The position numbers were made by a program, and so were the translations under genes. The notes under the pieces are model-generated. The model was not told where the DNA came from. It worked only from the letters and a program-made list of their open reading frames with translations, and ran no database searches. DNA of 64,000 nt from [Clostridium] symbiosum (lineage in GTDB: Bacteria; Bacillota; Clostridia; Lachnospirales; Lachnospiraceae), in contig CP143946.1 of NCBI GenBank assembly GCA_036419695.1, positions 3,032,001 to 3,096,000 on the forward strand, read 5' to 3'. This document shows, piece after piece, positions 53,558 to 62,385 of this stretch (position 1 is its first letter; each line of letters starts with the position of its first letter).

Positions 53558-54502
53558 CTATTTATCCGACTGAACACGGATTCTCGGATCGATGATGCTG
53601 TACATGACATCCGTCAACAGGTTTACGACGATCAGCAGGATGGCAATAAATACGGCCGTTCCCTGAACGACGGGATAATCCCTCTTAGTCACCGCATCCA
53701 TCAGAAGCTTTCCGATACCGGGCCTGTTGAAGACAGTCTCAATGACGATTGAACCGCCAAAACTGGACGCCAGGTTATAGCCGATGATCGTGGCAATGGG
53801 GATTGCCGCGTTTCTCAGGGCGTGTTTGAATAAAACGGCTTTCTCGCTGAGTCCCTTTGCCCTTGCGGTCCTGATAAAGTCCTCCCCCATTACCTCCAGC
53901 ATGCTGGAACGTGTCGTACGTATGGTCAGGGCGCTTCCGCCGAGCACCATCGTAAGCACGGGAGCCACAATAGTCTGGAAATAGTTGGCGCTTTCACTCT
54001 GGATGCCGATAACCGGTATCAGCTTCAGCTTCACGGCAAGCACCACCAGAACGATAATCGCCACATAGAACGAGGGCAGGGACATTCCTATCGTACTCAT
54101 GCCGCTGATAACATAGTCGGGCCATTTGCCCCTGTGTACGCTGGCCACTACTCCCCAGATGATTCCCAGAATCGAGTTCAGCGCCATTCCCCAAAGCACC
54201 AGCTCCAGCGTACGCGGAAAGCGTTCTTTCAAAAGCACCGTCACTTTTTTGTGGGACGACAGGGATTCACCCAGGTCACCTGTGAAGAATTTCTTTACGG
54301 CAATTCCCATCTGTGTAAGCATCGGCTCATCCAGGCCGTTCTGCGCCCGGAAGAGTGTGATCTCTTCCGGGGTTGCAGTCTTTCCAAGCATGACGGAGGC
54401 CGGATCTCCGGGAACCATCCTGATAATCAGAAATACAGCCAGGAACACGCCTAAAATGGTCGGAATCGCCATCAAAACACGCATACCAAAATATTTTTTC
54501 AT
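53558..54502 (-). CDS. ABC importer permease (DppB-like), dpp2
   Basis: 314 aa, six membrane helices; family-typical start (GMRVLMAIPTILGVF) and EAA loop RTTRSSMLEVMGEDFIRTAR. AAGGAG precedes the ATG. Confidence 0.92.
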   Translation of the reverse strand: MKKYFGMRVLMAIPTILGVFLAVFLIIRMVPGDPASVMLGKTATPEEITLFRAQNGLDEPMLTQMGIAVKKFFTGDLGESLSSHKKVTVLLKERFPRTLELVLWGMALNSILGIIWGVVASVHRGKWPDYVISGMSTIGMSLPSFYVAIIVLVVLAVKLKLIPVIGIQSESANYFQTIVAPVLTMVLGGSALTIRTTRSSMLEVMGEDFIRTARAKGLSEKAVLFKHALRNAAIPIATIIGYNLASSFGGSIVIETVFNRPGIGKLLMDAVTKRDYPVVQGTAVFIAILLIVVNLLTDVMYSIIDPRIRVQSDK

Positions 54503-54535
54503 AGACTACTCCTTAACATAGTTACTGCGCAACCA

Positions 54536-56155
54536 TTATTCCTCGATGTATGCCTCCCGGCATGTCAGCATCAGACCCGTTGTAATCTTTAAATCTTTTA
54601 CTTTCGGATTTACAACCTGGTGGATGGAATAGGTGGTCATTGAGTAAAGGCAGCCTGAATCCATGATATTCTTCTGTGCCTCATTGTAGAGTTCCGCTTT
54701 CTTTGTCAAATCGTTCTCTTCAACTGCCGCTGCAACGAGTCTGTCGTATTCCGGGTCGTTGTATGCAATATAGTTGATGGTGCTTTCGCTTGTAAACTGT
54801 TTTAATACGTTGTCAGGAATAACAGGACAAGAATCCCAGAACAGGTAAATCGGGATTTCTCCGGCCTTTGCCTTATCCAGCCATACTCCAAAGTCTACCG
54901 TCTGAAGGTTCACTTTCAGGCCAATCTGTGTCAGAAACTGCTGTACCAGTGTAGCCGGGCCAGAGCTCAGTGTATCGTTCGGGGAGTACATGTCAATCTC
55001 AAAACCGTTCGGATATCCGGCTTCTGCGAGAAGTTCTTTGGCTTTTTCCGGGTTGTATTCCGGATTCCAGTAATCTTCCAGTGCGTAACGGCAGAATGTC
55101 GGAAGGAAACCTTTGGACACCTCTTCCGTTCCCTTGAAATACTCGTTGCAGACCATTTCGCGGTCGATACTGAGTGCAATTGCCTCGCGTACCTTCGGAT
55201 CATTTAACGGTTCAAAATTGGCATTGATTCCGATAAAGGACTGTGCGGAATCTCTGGCGTTAAGAAGCACATAAGTGTCTGGATTTGCCATGTATTCTTC
55301 AACTTTTTCCAGATTATTTACGTCGTATGTATCGATTTCTCCCGCCTCCATCGCATTGGCGAGTGTTACATCATCCGGGATTACATAGTATTCCACGCGA
55401 TCCAGTTTGGCTTTCTGTCCCCAGTATCCGTCGAATTTAACCGTGCTGTATTTCTCTCCCGGCACACCGCCGTCTTCCAGCATGAATGGGCCTGTTCCAA
55501 TCGGACGTTTCTGGTATTCTTCCAGTCCCATCTCTTCCACTGCCTTCTGGCTTGTGATGGTGAGGTAAGATCTGGCAACCTTATCAGGGAAGAACACATC
55601 GCCTTCTTTTAAGGTAAATACTACAGTATAATCATCCGGGGCCTCCACCCTATCGATATTCGCAAGACCAAGGTTCGTCGCATTTGTCGCCGTGTTGTTG
55701 ATGGCCGGATCCGAGAGGCGGCCCACCGAAAATACTACATCGGAAGCTTTCATCTCGCCGTAATCATAGTGGAACTGCACACCCTGGCGGAGTTTAAATG
55801 TATAGGTCTTTAAATCATCGGAAGTTTCCCATGATTCTGCAAGAAACGGAGCTGGTTCCTGATTCTCGTCATACTGAAGAAGCGACTCGAATACGTCCGG
55901 GCCGAATTGGAAGGAGATGCCTGAGAAGGTAGCCGGATCAAAATTGCCGTTGCCAGAATCCCAGGTTCTGCCTACACGAAGTACGGAGCCGCCTGAACTG
56001 CTCCCGCCATTTTCTGTTTTTGCTGATGAGGATTGTGCCGCATCCCCGGACGTACTGCCGGAACATGCGCTTAAAGAAGCTGCTGCCGTAACTGCGGCCA
56101 TAAGCAGCGCAAGATATTTCCTGTTAGATTTTTTCAAACTCTTGATTCCCTTCAT
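54536..56155 (-). CDS. Solute-binding lipoprotein, family 5 (DppA-like), dpp2
   Basis: 539 aa. Signal peptide with lipobox LSAC, a Ser/Gly-rich linker, then the SBP_bac_5 core (VGRTWDSGNGNFDPATFSG, LAESWETSDDLKTYTFKLRQ, NPEKAKELLAEAGYPNGF). Start at 56155 gives a proper signal peptide; an in-frame start at 56299 would not. Clearly a paralogue of the dpp1 binding protein, but divergent enough that the ligand may differ. First gene of dpp2 after a leader of about 350 nt. Confidence 0.92.
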   Translation of the reverse strand: MKGIKSLKKSNRKYLALLMAAVTAAASLSACSGSTSGDAAQSSSAKTENGGSSSGGSVLRVGRTWDSGNGNFDPATFSGISFQFGPDVFESLLQYDENQEPAPFLAESWETSDDLKTYTFKLRQGVQFHYDYGEMKASDVVFSVGRLSDPAINNTATNATNLGLANIDRVEAPDDYTVVFTLKEGDVFFPDKVARSYLTITSQKAVEEMGLEEYQKRPIGTGPFMLEDGGVPGEKYSTVKFDGYWGQKAKLDRVEYYVIPDDVTLANAMEAGEIDTYDVNNLEKVEEYMANPDTYVLLNARDSAQSFIGINANFEPLNDPKVREAIALSIDREMVCNEYFKGTEEVSKGFLPTFCRYALEDYWNPEYNPEKAKELLAEAGYPNGFEIDMYSPNDTLSSGPATLVQQFLTQIGLKVNLQTVDFGVWLDKAKAGEIPIYLFWDSCPVIPDNVLKQFTSESTINYIAYNDPEYDRLVAAAVEENDLTKKAELYNEAQKNIMDSGCLYSMTTYSIHQVVNPKVKDLKITTGLMLTCREAYIEE

Positions 56156-56259
56156 TTGCCTCTCTCCTTTTCCACTTAAATCGTTAGCAGGAACGGAAGC
56201 AATGACTGAAATACTGATATCCTTACTGTAAAACCTTAGAATTGCTTTCACAAAGCAGC

Positions 56260-56300
56260 GAAAAGCACGCTTCGCGAACTTTTCATTGCCACTCAACAAT
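56260..56300. repeat. Hairpin repeat, copy B1
   Basis: 41-bp unit GAAAAGCACGC-ttc-GCGAACTTTTC + ATTGCCACTCAACAAT, in the leader of dpp2. Nearly identical to copy A at 19718. Confidence 0.55.
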
Positions 56301-56341
56301 GAAAAATATGCCTTGCATATTCCTCACTGCCAATCAACAAT
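56301..56341. repeat. Hairpin repeat, copy B2 (tandem)
   Basis: Directly follows B1 with the same 41-bp length: GAAAAATATGC-ctt-GCATATTCCTC + ACTGCCAATCAACAAT. The arms differ from B1 but pair with each other (AATATGC/GCATATT). A further stem TAAGGC/GCCTTA lies at 56343-56365. Confidence 0.5.
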
Positions 56342-56512
56342 ATAAGGCTCAATAATCCGGCCTTACACCATCACCAATTAAAGGTAAGCAAAACGTTCCG
56401 AAATTCCACACACATTTGATATTTCAGATTGCTTCACTACCAATCCTGATTTGAGCTTTCATCACATGAATTTTAATCTGTTATTTAAGCCATCCATCAG
56501 TAACTTGTCCAA

Positions 56513-56541
56513 AGTTTACTATTTTTTTTGTAAATTGTCAA
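56513..56541 (-). promoter_or_regulatory. Promoter of dpp2
   Basis: Minus-strand -35 TTGACA (56536-56541), 17 bp, -10 TAAACT (56513-56518), placed directly after the GntR operon. Transcription from here gives a leader of about 350 nt carrying the tandem hairpin repeats. Confidence 0.65.
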
Positions 56542-56567
56542 CATATTTTTGCATTTTCTTTGCAAGT

Positions 56568-56939
56568 TTATTTTCCGTCTTTGGTTTCTATCGTTGATTT
56601 CTGTAATATGAATGTTTTTCCAAGTGTCAGTATTTCGTCTTCACCCAACTTCAGGGAAGCCAGAAAAGAGACGAGATCATCGGCCTGTTTCTCCAGATCT
56701 TCCACTCCCTTCTCCCTGCTCTCCACATAAGTTCCGCTCCCGCGCACCTGCCTGATAAGACCTGCCTTCTGAAGTTCGGAAAACGCAGCCTTTAAGGTTC
56801 CGCGCGCCACCCCGTAAAGATTACAGAGTTCTCTTTCCCCGGGGAGTTTCTGGCCTTCCCGCCACTGCCCGGACTCGATTCTTCTCCTGACATCATCCAC
56901 AATCTTTCCATAGACCGGTGTTTCTTTTCTCTCCGTCAT
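56568..56939 (-). CDS. Short GntR-family regulator
   Basis: 123 aa: a GntR winged helix (VYGKIVDDVRRRIESGQWRE, LPGERELCNLYGVARGTLKA, LIRQVRGSGTYV, residues 8-72) plus a short tail of about 50 residues as in YtrA-type regulators. The ATG overlaps the stop of the longer GntR gene by 4 bp (ATGA), so both are made together. It lies next to the dpp2 promoter and is a likely regulator of it. Confidence 0.9.
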   Translation of the reverse strand: MTERKETPVYGKIVDDVRRRIESGQWREGQKLPGERELCNLYGVARGTLKAAFSELQKAGLIRQVRGSGTYVESREKGVEDLEKQADDLVSFLASLKLGEDEILTLGKTFILQKSTIETKDGK

Positions 56940-57853
56940 CTCTTTCTCCGCTCCATAAATCCTTTAATCTGCTCCAAAGATTCCTTGGTCACCCCATAAT
57001 TAAACACAATGTAGCGGCTTCCCATCGTCTTCATCTGCCTGATGATCTCCTCTTCCTGCACGGATACCAGCCATATAATATCATCGGAACGGATTGCCTT
57101 TTTCTTATCCGCCCACTCTTCCTTCTGGCAGAGGTAAAAGGTATTGTGCCTTCCTAAAAGAGCAAGAGTATGGCTGATGTGCATCAGAAAATCCTGGCTG
57201 TCATAGACGATGCCAAGCAGGCAGTCGTCATCGAGTTCTCCAATCTCTTCCTCCTCCGTGTCGGGTACGGCCAGCCTCACCTGCAAAAGCTGTTTCCCGG
57301 CCAGTTCCGCCACGGGCAGCACCTCTTCGAAATGAGTCTTCGTGGTGATCCAAAGCTCCTCCCTTGGAATCACCTCTCCGGCCCTCACGCTGCCAACCTC
57401 GTAGTAAGTTATGTTAAACTTCCACACCTTCAGCAGATCTCTGATTATGTCGCCTGCAATCTCCGGTGTGCAGTCGATCATGGCCGCCTCCTCCGGTACA
57501 TCAGGCACAAAAAAGCGGCTGCAGGCCTCACTGATAAGCCGGTAAGTTTCCTCGGGCCCAAGTCCCTCCTTTGCACACTTGTCCCCAAACAGAACCATGT
57601 GCCTGATACCAGGCTGCCAGCCCTGCACATAAGTGCCGCTGCCATGGACTCTCCGTATATATCCTTCCGCCTCCAGTTTATCAAATGTCTTCCTGACCGT
57701 GCCCTTAGCGAGCCCCGTTTCGCTGCAGAATTCGGCTTCCGACGGCAGCCTGTCCCCCTGTCCGTACTCCCCGGCCTTTATGGCTCCTATAATCTGTTCG
57801 GACATCTGCATGTAAGCAGGCTTGCTGTCCTTCATATCAATTTTTATCCTCAT
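56936..57853 (-). CDS. GntR-family regulator with a large sensor domain
   Basis: 305 aa. N-terminal GntR HTH (PAYMQMSEQIIGAIKAGEYG, LPSEAEFCSETGLAKGTVRK, IRRVHGSGTYVQG), then about 225 residues with LacI-like or periplasmic-binding character (ELDDDCLLGIVYDSQDFLM, SDDIIWLVSVQEEEI, GSRYIVFNYGVTK). The sensor domain probably binds the compound handled by dpp2 or by the flavin reductases encoded divergently. Confidence 0.9.
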   Translation of the reverse strand: MRIKIDMKDSKPAYMQMSEQIIGAIKAGEYGQGDRLPSEAEFCSETGLAKGTVRKTFDKLEAEGYIRRVHGSGTYVQGWQPGIRHMVLFGDKCAKEGLGPEETYRLISEACSRFFVPDVPEEAAMIDCTPEIAGDIIRDLLKVWKFNITYYEVGSVRAGEVIPREELWITTKTHFEEVLPVAELAGKQLLQVRLAVPDTEEEEIGELDDDCLLGIVYDSQDFLMHISHTLALLGRHNTFYLCQKEEWADKKKAIRSDDIIWLVSVQEEEIIRQMKTMGSRYIVFNYGVTKESLEQIKGFMERRKR

Positions 57854-58068
57854 AAACCAATCCCACCTTATTTTTTAAATTATACTATATTTTCGTAAAA
57901 AAATATACCTTTTCCGACATTGGGCTAGATCATTTTCTGTTTCTATGCACAAATATTAAAACAATCTGTCTGTTTTCTGAAATGACTTAACGCGCTTTTT
58001 TGTGTATGATCCGATCAACAGCATATTTCTGAAAATTTACAAAATAATTTAATGTTATCAAAAACAAT
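57854..58068. promoter_or_regulatory. Divergent control region between GntR pair and flavin reductase 1
   Basis: AT-rich. A minus-strand TATAAT near 57880-57886 lies before the GntR pair but without a good -35. No confident plus-strand promoter was found. The interval is the natural binding place for the GntR proteins. Confidence 0.35.
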
Positions 58069-58110
58069 GAAAAGTACGCACTGCAGACTTTTCATCGTCA
58101 GTCAATCATT
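58069..58110. repeat. Hairpin repeat, copy C
   Basis: GAAAAGT-acgcactgcag-ACTTTTC (perfect 7-bp arms) + ATCGTCAGTCAATCATT, ending 48 bp before the start of flavin reductase 1. A small palindrome TGCATG-acgg-CATGCA follows at 58110-58125. Confidence 0.5.
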
Positions 58111-58157
58111 GCATGACGGCATGCAGAAATTTTTTTATGAAAGGATGTAGCAGACTT

Positions 58158-60113
58158 ATGATGTATCCAAATTTATTTTCACCCATCAAAATTGGCTCTC
58201 TTACAATTCGAAATAGAATTGAAGTGGCACCCATGGGCGTCTCCGATCTCACGCCGGAAGGTTATCTTACCCCGGCCAATATAGCCCTCTATGGAGAACG
58301 CGCAAAAGGCGGCGCCGGCATTGTAACCATTGGAGAAAGCCTTGTAGACACCGTTACGGGCAAAGCACACGGACGCATGGTTCCCCTCGATTCAGAAGAG
58401 ATACTCCCCTATCTTATCGACTGTACCGACGAGATTAAACGCCACGGCGCCGCCGCCTCCATTGAACTGATTCATGCCGGACGCCGCGCACACCCTCAGT
58501 ATACGAACGGCAAGGTCTACGGCCCCAGTGCAGGTGACTGCATTTACGGCGGCCAGGTCATCGAGATGGATGAAGCCATGATCGAATATATCGTGGAAAA
58601 ATTCGGTGATGCCGCGGAGATGGCAAAACTGGGCGGTGTCGATATGTGTATGGTACACGGCGGCCACGGCTGGCTTTTGGGACAGTTCTTATCTCCCGTC
58701 AACAACCAGCGTACCGACCGTTTTGGAGGCAGCCTTGAAAACAGGGCCAGAATCTCCATGATGGTCATTGATAATATCCGTAAAAAATGCGGCAAAGATT
58801 TCCCGATTGAATACCGTATCAGCGGCGACGAATTTATGCCGGGCGGTTTCAACCTGGATGAGGCCATTGAACTCTCAAAAATGCTGGACGGCAAGGTGGA
58901 TCTGATTCACGTATCCGCAACCAGCTTCCATGATAAGGACGCCGCACAGAGAATGTTCCCCAACACCTTCCTTCCGAGGGGCTGTAACGTTTATCTGGCG
59001 GAGGCGGTTAAAAAAGCAGTGAAGAACACACCGGTAACGACCGTAGGCGCGCTCGACGATCCGGAAGAGCTTGAGAAAATCATCAGCTCCGGCACCGCCG
59101 ACATGGTAGCAATGGCCAGAGGCATCGTAGCCGATCCCTATTTTCCGGTAAAAGCCAAAACAGGCCATGCGGACGACATCACACCGTGTATCCGCTGCAA
59201 CTACTGCCTGAGCGGCAACTTTGTTCCTTACATAAAATACCCGACCAGGGTCAGCCGCTGTACCGTTAATCCACTCTGCGGCAGGGAACTGGAAAGCAGG
59301 CAGCCGAAAAAAGCTCCTGTCAGCAAAAAGGTTGTCATTGTGGGCGGAGGCCCATCGGGCATGCAGGCTGCCGTAACGGCCAGCGACAGAGGCCACGACG
59401 TAACACTTGTTGAAAAATCTTCCGTTCTCGGCGGCGCTTTAAACTACGCTGTCCGCCCTGACTTTAAAAAAGATATTAAAAAGCTGATGCAGGTACTGGA
59501 AAACCGTGTAAAGAACCGCCCAATCGAGATTCTGATGAATACGGAGGCAACCCCGGAACTGATAAGCTCCATCAAACCGGACGCACTGATTATCGCCGTC
59601 GGCGCCGCTCCCGCCGTTCCTCCGATTCCCGGCATGGAGAAACCTTTTGTCCATCTCGCCGCCCATTTAGAGGATGACGTAAAGATCGAGGGACCGGTTG
59701 TCGTAATCGGAGGCGGACTTGTCGGCTGTGAGGAAGGCCTTCACCTGGCAAAGGAAAAAGGATATGACGTCACGATCCTTGAGATGAAGGACGCCGCCGC
59801 CACCGATGCCCCGTTCCTGCACTGGAGAGCTCTGATGATTGAGCTTGAAAAGGAAGAAAAACTCACGCTGCGGACTCAGATTACATGTTCGGAAATTGCA
59901 GACGACGGGGTACACGGAACAGACGCAGAAGGAAACGCAGTGGCATTCCCTGCCGGAACCGTTCTCGTCGCTGCCGGAATGAAGGCATTAGACGACGTAA
60001 CCGACCGTCTGCGCGGCTGTGTCGATGAATATTACGTAGTCGGCGACTGCAAGAAACCGGCTAAGATTCTGGAAGCGCTTCATTACGGCTACTTTGCAGC
60101 CATGGACTTATAA
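58158..60113 (+). CDS. Old-yellow-enzyme-type NADH:flavin oxidoreductase with Fe-S and FAD/NAD domains, copy 1
   Basis: 651 aa, domain order of 2,4-dienoyl-CoA reductase and the BaiCD/BaiH enzymes: FMN TIM barrel (about 1-335; PNLFSPIKIGSLTIRNRIEVA, LIHAGRRAHP, VHGGHGWLLGQFLSP), a 4Fe-4S motif Cys344, Cys347, Cys350, Cys368, then FAD-binding VIVGGGPSGMQAA (about 395) and NAD-binding VVVIGGGLVGCEE (about 515). Such enzymes reduce C=C bonds conjugated to a carbonyl. ATG 58158 matches the family start. The bile-acid enzymes are relatives, but the substrate here is not known. Confidence 0.92.
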   Translation: MMYPNLFSPIKIGSLTIRNRIEVAPMGVSDLTPEGYLTPANIALYGERAKGGAGIVTIGESLVDTVTGKAHGRMVPLDSEEILPYLIDCTDEIKRHGAAASIELIHAGRRAHPQYTNGKVYGPSAGDCIYGGQVIEMDEAMIEYIVEKFGDAAEMAKLGGVDMCMVHGGHGWLLGQFLSPVNNQRTDRFGGSLENRARISMMVIDNIRKKCGKDFPIEYRISGDEFMPGGFNLDEAIELSKMLDGKVDLIHVSATSFHDKDAAQRMFPNTFLPRGCNVYLAEAVKKAVKNTPVTTVGALDDPEELEKIISSGTADMVAMARGIVADPYFPVKAKTGHADDITPCIRCNYCLSGNFVPYIKYPTRVSRCTVNPLCGRELESRQPKKAPVSKKVVIVGGGPSGMQAAVTASDRGHDVTLVEKSSVLGGALNYAVRPDFKKDIKKLMQVLENRVKNRPIEILMNTEATPELISSIKPDALIIAVGAAPAVPPIPGMEKPFVHLAAHLEDDVKIEGPVVVIGGGLVGCEEGLHLAKEKGYDVTILEMKDAAATDAPFLHWRALMIELEKEEKLTLRTQITCSEIADDGVHGTDAEGNAVAFPAGTVLVAAGMKALDDVTDRLRGCVDEYYVVGDCKKPAKILEALHYGYFAAMDL

Positions 60114-60140
60114 AGGTCACAATCCATCATCTTTATATCA

Positions 60141-60176
60141 GGCGGTGAAAAGCATGTATTACGGCTTTTTACCGCC
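60141..60176 (+). terminator. Stem-loop after flavin reductase 1
   Basis: GGCGGTGAAAAGC / GCTTTTTACCGCC, 12 of 13 pairs, no clear U-tract. The arm GAAAAGC..GCTTTTT resembles the hairpin-repeat family, so it may be a further degenerate copy. A nearby TACGCACTGCGCAC repeats the loop of copy C. Confidence 0.4.
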
Positions 60177-60249
60177 TCAAACACGAATACTCCGTACGCA
60201 CTGCGCACGGGTTACATCACCATAATTAAAGGAAAAGGAGTTTCACCTC

Positions 60250-61599
60250 ATGCAGATTGGACACAGTCTCACCGAGGGCAGCGTAAGAAAACAGCTGATC
60301 CTCTTCAGCTTCCCCTTCTTCCTGTCCAGCCTGATTCAAAATCTGTACATGACTGCTGACATGCTGATCGTTCAGTGGGTAGGCGGAGCCGCCGCCAGTT
60401 CGGCAGTCGGCATCGGCGGCGAGGTTGTATCTGCTTTTACATTTTTAATTATCGGTTTCGCTTCGGGCGGAACCGTCTTAATATCCCAGTACGTCGGAGC
60501 ACAGCGCAGGGAGGATGTAGAAGAGACCATTGGAACCTTGCTTACTTTGTTTGCCCTTTGCGCCGTGCTTATGACATCTGTCATGTACCTTGCAGCCCGC
60601 CCTTTCCTGATACTCCTGAAAACTCCTGCCGAATCATTTGACAATGCCTGCAGCTATATGCGCATTTGTATGCTTGGCAATTTCTTTGTCTTTGAATATA
60701 ATGCCATCAGCTCAGTTTTAAATGGAACCGGCGACTCCAAAAGGCCCCTGTTCTTTGTGGCCGTGTCGGGAACGCTCAACGTGTTCCTGGATTTGCTGTT
60801 TGTCGCCGGATTCAGGATGGGCCCGGACGGTTCCGCCTGGGCCACAGTTATCTCCCAGGCAGTCAGTTTTTTTATCTCCGCAGTATACCTTGTCAAAAAG
60901 AGCAATATTTTCCGGCTGTCACGCAGGAATTTACGGTTCAGGCGCGCCAAAGTCTTTCTCATTATCAAGATCGGCTTTCCGGCCGCCGTCCAGAACAGCA
61001 TCTCCTCCGTCTCTTTCATGTTTTTGACGGCCCTGATCAACCAGTACGGATACGCCGCTTCGGCTGCCGCCCAACTGGCAGGCAAATTCAACAACATCGC
61101 CATGCTGCCCAGCTCCGCAATGTCGGGAGCCATGGCCGTCATGACGGGACAGAATATCGGCGCAAAAAAACCGGAGCGCGCCCTCTCCTGCCTGAGAGAG
61201 GGAATCAGTCTTTCCCTCCTTATCGGTATTCCTCTCTTTCTGGCAACCATTTGTTTCACACCGCAGTTCATGAGTGTACTTGCCCGGGGTGAACCGGACG
61301 TGATACGTTACGGCACCCTGTACATCCGTGGTTTCTGCGCGGACTATCTTCTGACTGCATTCGTGTTCTCGGCCAACGGTTTCATCAACGGAACCGGCCA
61401 CACGCTGATTACGCTGTGCAGCAACACGCTGCAGGGACTCATCATACGGGTTCCAGCCGCCTATCTGCTCGCCCTTGGATTTCATATGGGGATCCTCGGG
61501 ATCGGAATTGCAGTCCCGGCAGCCACCCTTGGAGGGGGGATTCTCGTATTTTTCTATATTCTTTCAGGGAGATGGAGACAGCATGTGACGGTAGACTAA
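60250..61599 (+). CDS. MATE-family multidrug/metabolite exporter
   Basis: 449 aa, twelve membrane helices in two homologous halves. Typical blocks are TEGSVRKQLILFSFPFFLSS, MTADMLIVQWVGGAAASSAVG, FIIGFASGGTVLISQYVGA and, in the second half, GAMAVMTGQNIGAKKPERAL. It exports cationic compounds with Na+ or H+ exchange. AAAGGAAAAGGAG precedes the ATG. It follows flavin reductase 1 and may remove the substrate or product of that enzyme. Confidence 0.92.
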   Translation: MQIGHSLTEGSVRKQLILFSFPFFLSSLIQNLYMTADMLIVQWVGGAAASSAVGIGGEVVSAFTFLIIGFASGGTVLISQYVGAQRREDVEETIGTLLTLFALCAVLMTSVMYLAARPFLILLKTPAESFDNACSYMRICMLGNFFVFEYNAISSVLNGTGDSKRPLFFVAVSGTLNVFLDLLFVAGFRMGPDGSAWATVISQAVSFFISAVYLVKKSNIFRLSRRNLRFRRAKVFLIIKIGFPAAVQNSISSVSFMFLTALINQYGYAASAAAQLAGKFNNIAMLPSSAMSGAMAVMTGQNIGAKKPERALSCLREGISLSLLIGIPLFLATICFTPQFMSVLARGEPDVIRYGTLYIRGFCADYLLTAFVFSANGFINGTGHTLITLCSNTLQGLIIRVPAAYLLALGFHMGILGIGIAVPAATLGGGILVFFYILSGRWRQHVTVD

Positions 61600-61619
61600 G
61601 GTTACACAAATATTGTAAG

Positions 61620-61655
61620 GGCGGCGGTGGAAGCAGATGCTTTCCCGCCGCCTTT
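61620..61655 (+). terminator. Terminator after the MATE gene
   Basis: GGCGGCGG (61620-61627) / CCGCCGCC (61645-61652) with inner GGAAGCA/TGCTTTCC pairing, followed by TTT. Confidence 0.55.
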
Positions 61656-61680
61656 GGCCTGTCATTCCACCAGATTTTGA

Positions 61681-61695
61681 ATGAATATCATTCAT
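61681..61695. promoter_or_regulatory. Palindromic operator at the ATC-hydrolase promoter
   Basis: ATGAAT-atc-ATTCAT abuts the -35 element; a position suited to repression. No regulator gene adjoins. Confidence 0.45.
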
Positions 61696-61723
61696 TGACT
61701 TTCTGCATAACCTGCGCTATACT
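61695..61723 (+). promoter_or_regulatory. Promoter of the ATC-hydrolase-family gene
   Basis: TTGACT (61695-61700), 17 bp, TATACT (61718-61723), about 40 bp before the ATG at 61765. Confidence 0.65.
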
Positions 61724-61764
61724 CTATCCTAGAACAAATCAATCAAACGACATGGAGGGATCAT

Positions 61765-62331
61765 ATGGAAGAATTTATTTTGTCGCGCTTCGGCACGGAA
61801 ATGGGTGGGACAATCATTGCAGACATTGGTAAAAGACGGCTGGCCTTAGAACGCTTCTGCATGGGAAAAAGCGCCTCCCAGGAGAATACCATGAAGACGG
61901 CAATCCTTCCCAGAATAGCCCTTTACCAGTCTTTACAGGAAATTATGCCCGCCCGCGAGGCCTATGACGTTACCTGGACTTATACCAGGACGGTGGTGTG
62001 TCCTCCAAAGAACAGGCAGTATTTAAAAATGGAACGCATCCCCGGATTCTATCATCTCTTTAAGCGCATATTCCTTTTTTCCATGTCACACAGTGAAAAC
62101 TGGCGGACAAAGCCAGGCCCTCCTTCCAGGGATGGCTTCGGATTTACGATCCATAAGTGCCTTTGGTACGACACCTGTGCGGAATGCGGCTGCCCCGAAC
62201 TCTGCAAAATCTTTTGCGACAGTGACTGGGAGAATTTCAGAGGGCTGTCAAAAATCCAATTTAAGAGAACAGAGTCTCTCGGTACGGGTGGGGAACTCTG
62301 TGACTTCCATTTTGAGAAAAAGCATAAATAA
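61765..62331 (+). CDS. L-2-amino-thiazoline-4-carboxylic acid hydrolase family protein
   Basis: 188 aa. The C-terminal part shows the family pattern KCLWYDTCAECGCPELCKIFCDSDW and later FKRTESLGTGGELCDFHF, with several conserved Cys and Asp. The named member opens the thiazoline ring in cysteine formation from ATC in pseudomonads; most clostridial relatives have no proven substrate. GGAGGG precedes the ATG. It may form a pair with the DJ-1/PfpI gene 54 bp downstream. Confidence 0.8.
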   Translation: MEEFILSRFGTEMGGTIIADIGKRRLALERFCMGKSASQENTMKTAILPRIALYQSLQEIMPAREAYDVTWTYTRTVVCPPKNRQYLKMERIPGFYHLFKRIFLFSMSHSENWRTKPGPPSRDGFGFTIHKCLWYDTCAECGCPELCKIFCDSDWENFRGLSKIQFKRTESLGTGGELCDFHFEKKHK

Positions 62332-62385
62332 ACAGCGGGACGTGTTATAATAGAAACGATATGACATCTGAAAAGGAGAAAATCA

